Shown here: one piece after another, positions 1 through 4,773 of the stretch
Numbering within the stretch: position 1 is the first letter of the stretch
Layout of the letters: every line of letters begins with the position of its first letter
NCBI GenBank assembly: GCA_947462945.1
Contig: CANHTE010000044.1
Span: 1 to 8,138 of the forward strand
DNA from: Acetobacteraceae bacterium
GTDB lineage: Bacteria > Pseudomonadota > Alphaproteobacteria > Acetobacterales > Acetobacteraceae
DNA length: 8,138 nucleotides
Reading direction: 5' to 3'
Program-made: the position numbers and the translations under genes
Notes under the pieces: model-generated
What the model was told of the DNA's origin: nothing
Database searches by the model: none
The model's input: only the letters and a program-made list of their open reading frames with translations

Positions 1-503
1 CCGCGATTGCGGCTGACGAAGATGGAACGGCCGAGCTTTGCCACCCAGCCGATCAGCGGCCAGGAGGCGACCTCCGCCTTGGAGACGAAGCGCGCATCCA
101 GCGTGGCGCCCAGCACCAGCACATCCAGCCAGGAGGAGTGGTTGGAGACATAAAGGGTGCGCGGCTGCTGGCAGGGCGTGCCGATCACGCGCAGCTTCAG
201 CCCGATGATCCAGCACAGGCTGCGATGATAGAAGCGGGCAAAGCGGTTCTTGACCGGCCCGTCGAATTGCACCAGCACCGCCTGGATGGGGATGCACAGC
301 AGGGTAAAGAGCACTGCCGTGACAATCCGGCGAAAGGCGCGCAAGCGCCCGCCCACCGGCCGGTCCCCCAGCACGTCATTCCAGATCTGGCCCGGCATGC
401 GCGGTTGGAAGCGCAGTGGCCGGCCGCGCTTCATGCGGCGCGCCTTGGGCTTGGCCTGTTCCACGCGGGGGGCGGCGGGCACGGTCTGCGCTTCTGTGTT
501 CAT
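1..503 (-). CDS. plsC: PlsC-type lysophospholipid acyltransferase (C-terminus cut off by window edge)
   Basis: Probable 1-acyl-sn-glycerol-3-phosphate acyltransferase, a membrane-associated enzyme that adds the second acyl chain in phosphatidic acid synthesis. The ATG is at 503-501 and 167 codons are visible without a stop. What shows it: a basic N-terminus (residues 18-35), a hydrophobic segment at about 60-78, the acyltransferase block NHSSWLD at residues 121-127 (the catalytic H-x4-D pair is H122/D127), and a second block, FVSKAE...WPLIGW, near 139-152, followed by GRSIFVSRNR at 158-167, which fits the family's glycerol-phosphate binding region. The family is usually about 240-260 residues, so roughly the last third is missing here. 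The gene is divergent from the opine-dehydrogenase-like gene across a 119-nt gap. The acyltransferase family is clear. The exact acceptor could also be an ornithine lipid or another lysolipid (OlsA-like). Confidence 0.88.
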   Translation of the reverse strand, partial: MNTEAQTVPAAPRVEQAKPKARRMKRGRPLRFQPRMPGQIWNDVLGDRPVGGRLRAFRRIVTAVLFTLLCIPIQAVLVQFDGPVKNRFARFYHRSLCWIIGLKLRVIGTPCQQPRTLYVSNHSSWLDVLVLGATLDARFVSKAEVASWPLIGWVAKLGRSIFVSRNR

Positions 504-622
504 CCGGTTTCGCTATCGCGCGTTCAGCAACAGGGCAATGACGGGATGGCGAATCCTGTGTGACAGAGTTGCGGCGCAGGCCCCGGGCGGCGCATTTTGA
601 CGGGATCAAGGGGTTTGCAGGC

Positions 623-1552
623 ATGAGGGTGGCTGTTCTCGGCGCGGGGCCGGCTGGAAGCGGCATGGCCGCCATCATGGCCGCGCGGGGCCATGCGGTC
701 TCGCTCTGGTCACCGCGCGGCGGCGGCACACGGCATTTGCGCAGCCAGATCAACACAAGCGGCGTGCTGGAGGGGCGCTGGAGCATTCATGTCGCCGCCG
801 ACCTCTGGCGCGCGGCCGAGCTGTCGGAGCTGATCGTGGTGGCCCTGCCGGACCAGGCGCTGCTGCCCATGCTGCAACGGCTCTCCAGCGCGCTGATCGG
901 CGCGCCGGACTTCCTGTTCGTGCCCTGTGGCGGGCTGGCACCGGCACTGCTGCACCAGCTCATGTCGGCCCGGGGCATCCATCCGCGAATCGGTGCGCTG
1001 CCCGTGCCGCCCCTCCTTGCCCGGCGGGACGCGGATGGCGTGGTGGCCATCACCGCGCTGCGACGGCGCCTCTGGATGGGTGTAGAGGCGCCGGAATCGG
1101 CCGCCGATCTGATGGCCCGGACCGAGGATCTGTTCGGCCTGCCGGTGGAACCCCTCGGTGACATTCTGACGGCAGCCATGGCAGAGCCGGGCGCCCTGAT
1201 CGAGGCGGCACGCCATTTCGCACCGCCCGGCGTGCCGCACGGGCTGGGCCGGCTGCTGTTGGCCCTGGCGGCGGAACGGGATGCGATCGCGGCCAGCCTG
1301 GGCCGGAAGGGGCTTCCGGGCATCGCCACGCTCATCACCGAAGGGGGCGGCCTGCCCGATCCGCCCCGCCCGATGATCGAAACCGGACTTGGCCTGGCGT
1401 TCCTGGAGGCGGTGGCGCGGGCGAGCCACACCCCCGCGCCGCTCATCTCGGGCGCACTCGCCTTGCTGGAGGCGGCGTCAGGCGAGCAATTCGGCCCCCA
1501 TCCGGTGCTGGCGGAACTGGAGCCCAGGATTCTGGCTGGGCTGCTGGGCTGA
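623..1552 (+). CDS. Octopine/nopaline dehydrogenase family protein (opine-dehydrogenase-like)
   Basis: 309-residue protein with an N-terminal Rossmann fold: a beta strand then GAGPAG (G7, G9, G12 of GxGxxG) and a second strand at about 25-30. The segment ELIVVALPDQA near residues 69-79 is typical of this NAD(P)-dependent family. The C-terminal half has the helical octopine-dehydrogenase layout: a helix at about 208-226 ending in AERDAIAASLG, and a segment near 249-283 that lines up with the family's 'EDvPyG' helix region but reads ETGLGL. Known members reductively condense an amino acid with a keto acid, or do the reverse. The substrate here cannot be inferred. It is shorter than usual (about 350-400), and the expected catalytic Asn...His stretch looks altered around 185-195. 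The ATG at 623 is chosen because AAGGGG lies about 9 nt upstream and the Rossmann strand begins at once; a GTG at 560 is in frame but less fitting. It converges on the small gene at 1565 with a 12-nt gap. Confidence 0.72.
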   Translation: MRVAVLGAGPAGSGMAAIMAARGHAVSLWSPRGGGTRHLRSQINTSGVLEGRWSIHVAADLWRAAELSELIVVALPDQALLPMLQRLSSALIGAPDFLFVPCGGLAPALLHQLMSARGIHPRIGALPVPPLLARRDADGVVAITALRRRLWMGVEAPESAADLMARTEDLFGLPVEPLGDILTAAMAEPGALIEAARHFAPPGVPHGLGRLLLALAAERDAIAASLGRKGLPGIATLITEGGGLPDPPRPMIETGLGLAFLEAVARASHTPAPLISGALALLEAASGEQFGPHPVLAELEPRILAGLLG

Positions 1553-1564
1553 CGGGCCCTGCCC

Positions 1565-1813
1565 TCAGCGTGCGGCGCTGCAGGCCTGACGCGCGGCCAG
1601 GAATTCGGCCGCCGTGGGATAACGGCCCTGCTGGGCGAGCACCCGGTTTTGACATTCCGTGACGCGCTGCTGCCGCTGCATCTCACGCCGGGCGCGATCC
1701 GCCTCACGCCAGGCCGGATCAGCGGAGGCTTGGGGGGCAAAGCCGCAGGCCAGCGCAAACAGCCCAATCGGCAGGAGGCCGAGTGGCAAGAGGCGGGGGG
1801 GGATGCAGGGCAC
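1565..1813 (-). CDS. Small predicted secreted protein of unknown function
   Basis: 82-residue open frame from a GTG at 1813-1811. The N-terminal 24 residues look like a signal peptide: a hydrophobic stretch rich in Leu/Pro/Gly/Ala ending in QASA before DPAW, a good signal peptidase I site. A Cys at about residue 18 lacks a good lipobox. The mature part of about 55 residues is charged and helical (Arg/Glu/Gln-rich) and holds two cysteines, in TECQN and in QACSAAR at the end, which could form one disulfide in the periplasm. A purine-rich run (AGGGTGGGGGG) precedes the GTG. The FAH-hydrolase gene ends 49 nt upstream on the same strand, so the two may share a transcript. I recognise no family. 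That this is a real gene rests on the convincing signal peptide and the tight fit between its neighbours. Confidence 0.5.
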   Translation of the reverse strand: MPCIPPRLLPLGLLPIGLFALACGFAPQASADPAWREADRARREMQRQQRVTECQNRVLAQQGRYPTAAEFLAARQACSAAR

Positions 1814-1862
1814 ATGGCCCCCCACCCTACCCGCCGCACCCTGGCCGCAACAGTCAAACTCT

Positions 1863-2549
1863 TCAGACGATCCTGGTGCGCACTTCGCCCACGCCCTCGA
1901 CGAAGCCCTCCAGCACATCGCCGCGCACCACGGCGGCCACGCCCTCGGGCGTGCCGGTCATGATGAGGTCGCCCGGGGCGAGTTCCACCAGTTCGGACAG
2001 GTTGGCGATCACCTCGGGAACCGACCAGATCAGCTTGGACAGATCCGAGACTTGCGTGACCTTGCCATTCACCTTCAGCTCGATCTTGCCCTTGGAGGGA
2101 TCAAAGCCGGCGGCGGGGATCAGCGCGCCCATGGGCGCCGAGAGGTCAAAACCCTTGCCCATATCCCAGGGGCGGCCGGTCTTCTTGGCCTCGTTCTGGA
2201 TGTCACGGCGGGTCATGTCGAGGCCGGCGCAATAGCCCCAGACATGTTTCAGCGCATCCGCGATGGTGATGTTCTTGCCGCCAACGCCGATGGCCACGAC
2301 CAGTTCCATCTCGTGATGCAGGGACTTCGTGACACTGGGGTAAGGCATATCGGCGCCGTTGATCACCAGCGCATCGAAAGGCTTGGTGAAATAGAAGGGC
2401 GGCTCACGCGTCGGGTCGGAGCCCATCTCGATGGCGTGCTCGGCGTAGTTGCGCCCCACGCAAAAAATCCTGCGGACCGGAAACATGGCGCTGCTGCCCT
2501 GGATAGGGACGGCGGAAACGGCGGATGGAGAAATCACATATTCGGGCAC
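1863..2549 (-). CDS. Fumarylacetoacetate hydrolase (FAH) family protein, fumarylpyruvate-hydrolase-like
   Basis: Cytosolic metal-dependent hydrolase of the FAH fold, about 228 residues. Numbered from the GTG at 2549: the conserved FPVRRIFCVGRNYAEH segment at about 23-38, KPFDAL at 56-61, metal ligands HHEMEL (E80, E82) and D111 in CAGLDMT, the active-site lysine region DMGKGFD near 130-135, and TGTPEGV at 198-204. Length and N-terminal layout closely resemble fumarylpyruvate hydrolases of the gentisate pathway (NagK type), which split fumarylpyruvate into fumarate and pyruvate. No gentisate dioxygenase or other ring-cleavage gene is visible, so an acylpyruvase or oxaloacetate decarboxylase role, as in FAHD1-like proteins, is equally open. 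Start choice: a GTG at 2567 is also in frame, but only the GTG at 2549 has an AGGAG six bases upstream, and it matches where homologues usually start. Upstream is the hairpin-rich gap; downstream is the small secreted protein. Confidence 0.88.
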   Translation of the reverse strand: MPEYVISPSAVSAVPIQGSSAMFPVRRIFCVGRNYAEHAIEMGSDPTREPPFYFTKPFDALVINGADMPYPSVTKSLHHEMELVVAIGVGGKNITIADALKHVWGYCAGLDMTRRDIQNEAKKTGRPWDMGKGFDLSAPMGALIPAAGFDPSKGKIELKVNGKVTQVSDLSKLIWSVPEVIANLSELVELAPGDLIMTGTPEGVAAVVRGDVLEGFVEGVGEVRTRIV

Positions 2550-2555
2550 GGGGCG

Positions 2556-2560
2556 CTCCT
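2556..2560 (-). promoter_or_regulatory. Ribosome binding site deciding the FAH-family start
   Basis: Reads AGGAG on the minus strand, six bases before the GTG at 2549-2547. The other in-frame GTG (2567) lies upstream of this site and so cannot use it. Confidence 0.6.
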
Positions 2561-2711
2561 GCGACACAACGCCCGTCGTCTAGACCAGCATGGCGCAGGG
2601 CGAAACCTCGCCCCCAGGAAAATTGACGCCACGGGGATTTTGGCCCTTGACCCGGCTTCGGACGGGATAACAAAGAAAATTGTCACGTTGGTGTAACTTC
2701 CTGCCGGCCAG

Positions 2712-2725
2712 GGCGCCCGGGCGCC
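2712..2725. repeat. Perfect 14-bp GC palindrome followed by TTTT on the plus strand
   Basis: GGCGCCCGGGCGCC is its own reverse complement. It can fold as a 5-bp stem with a CCGG tetraloop and is followed on the plus strand by TTTT (2726-2729). A second short inverted repeat, CCTTTT-CC-AAAAGG (2724-2737), overlaps its right edge. It looks like a plus-strand terminator, yet no plus-strand gene lies upstream within more than 1 kb, so its role is unclear. It sits in the upstream region of the FAH-family gene (about 160 nt before the start) and could instead be a protein-binding site. Confidence 0.45.
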
Positions 2726-2775
2726 TTTTCCAAAAGGACCAGCCCTGGACCGAAGCGAAGGGCCCCAAACGGAAA

Positions 2776-2803
2776 GCGCCCGACCAGGGGGGTGGCCGGG
2801 CGC
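2776..2803 (-). terminator. Rho-independent terminator-like stem-loop
   Basis: On the minus strand GCGCCCGGCCA pairs with TGGTCGGGCGC (11 bp, one G-U wobble) around a six-C loop, followed by TTTCCGTTT. The stem is strong but the T tract is interrupted. It would end either the candidate small RNA or the lolA/amidotransferase-like transcript. On the plus strand the stem is not followed by Ts. Confidence 0.6.
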
Positions 2804-2818
2804 CCGCACTATACGAAG

Positions 2819-2830
2819 TTCCGATCGGAA
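2819..2830. repeat. Perfect 12-bp palindrome TTCCGATCGGAA
   Basis: TTCCGATCGGAA is exactly self-complementary and has the size of a dimeric regulator operator half-site pair. It lies inside the candidate small RNA, just before its terminator stem, so it could be a short RNA hairpin or a DNA-binding site. No regulator gene is nearby. Confidence 0.45.
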
Positions 2831-2841
2831 GGTCGGGCGAG

Positions 2842-2893
2842 CCGATTGGGGGAATCGGAGCGTCCACCGGGAACGTAACGTCGCCGGTGGGCG
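2842..2893. repeat. Two adjacent inverted repeats
   Basis: CCGATT (2842-2847) pairs with AATCGG (2853-2858) around GGGGG. CGTCCACCGG (2861-2870) pairs with CCGGTGGGCG (2884-2893) over 10 bp with one wobble around a 13-nt loop. The density of such repeats in this gap is much higher than elsewhere in the window. Confidence 0.55.
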
Positions 2894-2923
2894 AATATAA
2901 CCAGCTTTCAGCGGTTAAGCCAA
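2894..2923 (-). promoter_or_regulatory. Sigma-70-like promoter candidate for the small RNA
   Basis: On the minus strand TTGGCT (2923-2918) is followed after 18 nt by TATATT (2899-2894), one mismatch from TATAAT. The predicted start is an A near 2888. No protein start codon follows closely, so the promoter would serve the structured RNA or, less likely, the FAH-family gene about 340 nt further on. Confidence 0.4.
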
Positions 2924-2948
2924 GCCCAATCCGCTCGCACCTGACTCA

Positions 2949-3722
2949 TTATTCAGCAGCCTGGCGCAATTGCCCTGCGGCGGCGCGGGATATGCAGGCG
3001 GCGCCGAAAGCCTCGAAAATGCGGCGGCTGAACCCGTCATGTTCCCAATCATATTCCGGATGCCATTGCACCCCCCAGGCAAAGCCGGGCGCGGCGCGGA
3101 CCCGCACGGCCTCGACCGTTCCGTCGGGCGCCCAGCCCATGGCTTCCAGCCGAGGGGCGAGGCGCTGGACGCCTTGGTTGTGCAGCGAATTCACCGGCAT
3201 TTCAGCCACGCCAGCCAATTCATGCAGCAGGCCTTCGGGCGCCAGCCGCACCGCATGGGCCTTGCCGGTGCGAACCAGGGGGATGGGCTGGTCGGACGGG
3301 GTGGAGTGATCCATCCGCCCGGGCAAATCCTGGATGCGCTGGTCCAGGCTGCCGCCGAGCGCCACATTCAGCTCCTGCATCCCGCGGCATATGGCCAGCA
3401 GCGGAACGCCGGTGCTGATCGCGGCGCGGATCAGCGGCAGGGTGGTGGCATCGCGCTGCTGATCCTCGGGCGTGCCTTCCGCGTGGTCGGGGCCTTCGTA
3501 ATGGCCGGGCCAGACATTGCTGCGGCTGCCGGTGAGGATCAGGCCATCCAGCCGCGGCAGGATTTGCGGCGCCAGGGATTCGCCGGCGGCGGGCAGCAGA
3601 ACCGGCACGCCCCCGACCGGGCCAAGCACGACGCGGACATAGCTGTCCGAGGCGGCGTGGTTGGGCGTGTTGAAGATCCCGAAGGCTTTCACGCAGCAGG
3701 AAATGCCGATGACTGGTCTCAT
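2949..3722 (-). CDS. Class I glutamine amidotransferase-like hydrolase (peptidase C26 / PuuD family)
   Basis: 257-residue cytosolic protein of the gamma-glutamyl-hydrolase branch of class I amidotransferases. The N-terminus MRPVIGISC is typical. LDGLILTGSRSNVWPGHY lies at about 58-75. The nucleophile is C112 in AICRGMQELNVALGG (110-124), and the rest of the triad is H221 and E223 in VQWHPEYDW. NSLHNQGV (178-185) is also conserved in the family. Characterised relatives cleave gamma-glutamyl-GABA in putrescine breakdown (PuuD) or other gamma-glutamyl amides, but no other putrescine genes are in view, so the substrate is open. The ATG at 3722 begins directly at the conserved first strand. The nearest purine-rich site (AGGAAG) is too far upstream (about 16 nt), so initiation may be weak or coupled. 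It lies 64 nt downstream of lolA on the same strand and is probably co-transcribed. Full length, all catalytic residues present. Confidence 0.88.
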   Translation of the reverse strand: MRPVIGISCCVKAFGIFNTPNHAASDSYVRVVLGPVGGVPVLLPAAGESLAPQILPRLDGLILTGSRSNVWPGHYEGPDHAEGTPEDQQRDATTLPLIRAAISTGVPLLAICRGMQELNVALGGSLDQRIQDLPGRMDHSTPSDQPIPLVRTGKAHAVRLAPEGLLHELAGVAEMPVNSLHNQGVQRLAPRLEAMGWAPDGTVEAVRVRAAPGFAWGVQWHPEYDWEHDGFSRRIFEAFGAACISRAAAGQLRQAAE

Positions 3723-3786
3723 GAACGCAACAAACCAACTTCCTGTGGCGGATTCAAGGCCGCGTGGCCGGCTGAGCGCGAAAATC

Positions 3787-4428
3787 TCAGCGCTGCTGCT
3801 CCAATTCCTCCCGAAAGCGCGGATCGTTGAAGGCAAAGAGGAACGGATCGAAGCGTTCACCGATTCGCGCATCGGAGAGGGTGACGCGCGTGCTGCGCCC
3901 CTGGGGGTCCAGCACCACCCATTGGCGCAGGGCCATGGGCTGCTCATCCAGCACCAGTTGGATCTGCCCCTCAGCCGCCTGGCCGGTCCGATGCACCGTC
4001 ACGCGCAACAAGCCGCCGGAGCGCTCCAATGCGGCCACGGTGATATCGCCGGAAAGACGCAGCGGATTGCGCAGGAGAACACTCAGCGGCGTGGAGGAGA
4101 GCGGGACGACCGTCGGCTGGCGCAACTGCCGGTCATAATGAAAGAACTGGCCGTCCGCCGCGATCAGGAGGGTGGGCTCGGGCGGGTCATACTCGAAGCG
4201 CATGCGCCCCGGCCGCCAGATCCAGGCCGTGCCCTCGGCCGAGCCGCCGCCCTGGGCGATCTGCAGAAAGCGCGCGCGCAGGGTGGTCATGCCGTTGAAA
4301 TACGCCTCGACCCGCGCGAGGGCCGCGCGATCAGCGTCGCTGAGCACGGGCGGTGTGGCCTGGGGCTGGGCACGAAGCGGGCCGGCGGCCAGCAGCGCGG
4401 GGAGAAGAACGACCGAACGACGATGCAT
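3787..4428 (-). CDS. lolA: Outer-membrane lipoprotein carrier protein LolA
   Basis: Periplasmic chaperone that takes lipoproteins from the LolCDE transporter to the outer membrane. From the ATG at 4428 it is 213 residues, the usual LolA size. It has a signal peptide (MHRRS, a hydrophobic run, cleavage after LRA at residue 20), a first amphipathic helix at about 31-47 with TLRARFLQ (49-56) in the position of the family's F-x-Q motif, and GTAWIWRPGRMRFEYDPPEP (66-85), the hallmark LolA segment, followed by the strand with DGQFFHYD. Later strands and the C-terminal VTLSDARIGERFDPFLFAF also fit. Start is uncertain: an ATG at 4452 and a TTG at 4458 are in frame and neither has a clearly better ribosome site; I chose the ATG that gives a normal signal peptide. 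The gene is divergent from lpxC and is followed by the amidotransferase-like gene. In many alphaproteobacteria lolA follows ftsK, which is not the case here. Confidence 0.86.
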   Translation of the reverse strand: MHRRSVVLLPALLAAGPLRAQPQATPPVLSDADRAALARVEAYFNGMTTLRARFLQIAQGGGSAEGTAWIWRPGRMRFEYDPPEPTLLIAADGQFFHYDRQLRQPTVVPLSSTPLSVLLRNPLRLSGDITVAALERSGGLLRVTVHRTGQAAEGQIQLVLDEQPMALRQWVVLDPQGRSTRVTLSDARIGERFDPFLFAFNDPRFREELEQQR

Positions 4429-4513
4429 CAGCCTGTTGTGGTCCTGCGCCATGACCAAAGGAAGGCCTGGTTCCGGGGATTTTCGTCAGGGATAGGCGCC
4501 GTTTGCATGCCTG

Positions 4514-4530
4514 CCTGGCCTCAGGTCAGG
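4514..4530. repeat. Imperfect 17-bp palindrome upstream of lolA
   Basis: CCTGGCCT-C-AGGTCAGG matches its reverse complement except at one symmetric wobble pair. It lies 86-102 nt upstream of the lolA start, in its likely leader or promoter, and could be an operator. No regulator can be named. Confidence 0.35.
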
Positions 4531-4582
4531 GGGACGCAACGCATCACGGAGCCCTTGCAGCCGTGCTGCGCTGCGACAATTC

Positions 4583-4611
4583 TTTTGATCAAGGCGAAAA
4601 TATGGTAAATT
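4583..4611 (+). promoter_or_regulatory. Upstream promoter candidate for lpxC
   Basis: TTTTGA (4583-4588), a 17-nt spacer, then TAAATT (4606-4611). Moderate match to a sigma-70-type promoter in the AT-rich core, about 160 nt before the lpxC start. Confidence 0.3.
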
Positions 4612-4626
4612 TCGGGCGCGAAACAC

Positions 4627-4656
4627 TTGATTGTTTTTTGAATAAAATCAGATACT
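4627..4656 (+). promoter_or_regulatory. Promoter candidate for lpxC
   Basis: TTGATT (4627-4632), an 18-nt AT-rich spacer, then GATACT (4651-4656). Each hexamer matches four of six consensus positions. A start near 4663 would give a leader of about 110 nt before lpxC, including the hairpin at 4746-4761. Confidence 0.4.
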
Positions 4657-4745
4657 TACAACGAAACATTGAGAAACAACGCTTGACTGGCAACAGGTCA
4701 TCAGCCCTGTCACAAAGAGGCTCCAGGGAGCTGCGGGGGCAGTTT

Positions 4746-4761
4746 CCCAATCGGAATTGGG
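4746..4761 (+). promoter_or_regulatory. Hairpin in the lpxC leader overlapping the likely ribosome site
   Basis: CCCAAT pairs with ATTGGG around a CGGA tetraloop, 12 nt before the lpxC ATG. The right arm shares bases with GGGGG (4759-4763), the only purine-rich run near the start, so folding could hide the ribosome site. The alternative is chance. Confidence 0.4.
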
Positions 4762-4773
4762 GGCTCTCAAGAC

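Larger units (their letters stand above)
2770..2888 (-). ncRNA. Candidate small RNA (about 120 nt) between the amidotransferase-like and FAH-family genes
   Basis: Read on the minus strand, this interval starts a few bases after a promoter-like pair (2894-2923). It then holds a stem-loop (about 2888 to 2866), a hairpin CCGATT-CCCCC-AATCGG (2858-2842), the palindrome TTCCGATCGGAA (2830-2819), and ends in an 11-bp GC-rich stem-loop (2803-2776) followed by TTTCCGTTT. Promoter, structured body and terminator in this order are what a free-standing regulatory RNA looks like, and no convincing protein frame fills the interval. I cannot match it to 6S, tmRNA, SRP or RNase P RNA. The alternative is that it is simply the structured 3' end of the amidotransferase-like mRNA, whose stop is at 2949. 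Confidence 0.38.
4429..4773. promoter_or_regulatory. Divergent control region between lolA and lpxC, with an AT-rich core
   Basis: 345 nt without a convincing gene. The core, about 4576-4680, is strikingly AT-rich (T6 and A4 runs) in an otherwise GC-rich window, as expected for a strong promoter region. It contains at least two plus-strand promoter candidates, a TTGATCAA palindrome (4585-4592), an imperfect 17-bp palindrome near lolA, and a hairpin just before lpxC. I found no well-spaced minus-strand promoter for lolA, though it should lie here too. Confidence 0.6.

Noticed and set aside
787..1857. 356-codon minus-strand frame over the opine-dehydrogenase-like gene
   Set aside because: Ser/Arg/Pro/Ala-rich shadow of a gene with a clear Rossmann motif on the other strand.
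2645..2675. TTGACC as a plus-strand promoter element
   Set aside because: No acceptable -10 at 16-18 nt (ACAAAG at 17) and no plus-strand gene follows.
1659..2696. 345-codon plus-strand frame across the FAH-family gene
   Set aside because: Antisense to a well-conserved hydrolase with all its motifs; the translation is low in recognisable domains and rich in His, Asp and Gly as expected for a shadow frame.
2568..2948. Known structured RNA (6S, tmRNA, SRP RNA, RNase P) or riboswitch in the gap
   Set aside because: None of the hallmark segments I would recognise are present, and the visible hairpins are local rather than closing a long terminal stem.
2680..3309. Plus-strand 209-codon frame spanning the hairpin-rich gap
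   Set aside because: Lacks a ribosome site and family features and runs into the antisense of the amidotransferase-like gene. The gap looks structured rather than coding.
2970..4608. Two plus-strand frames (286 and 315 codons) over the amidotransferase-like gene and lolA
   Set aside because: Both are antisense to genes with intact catalytic or family motifs and contain no recognisable domain.
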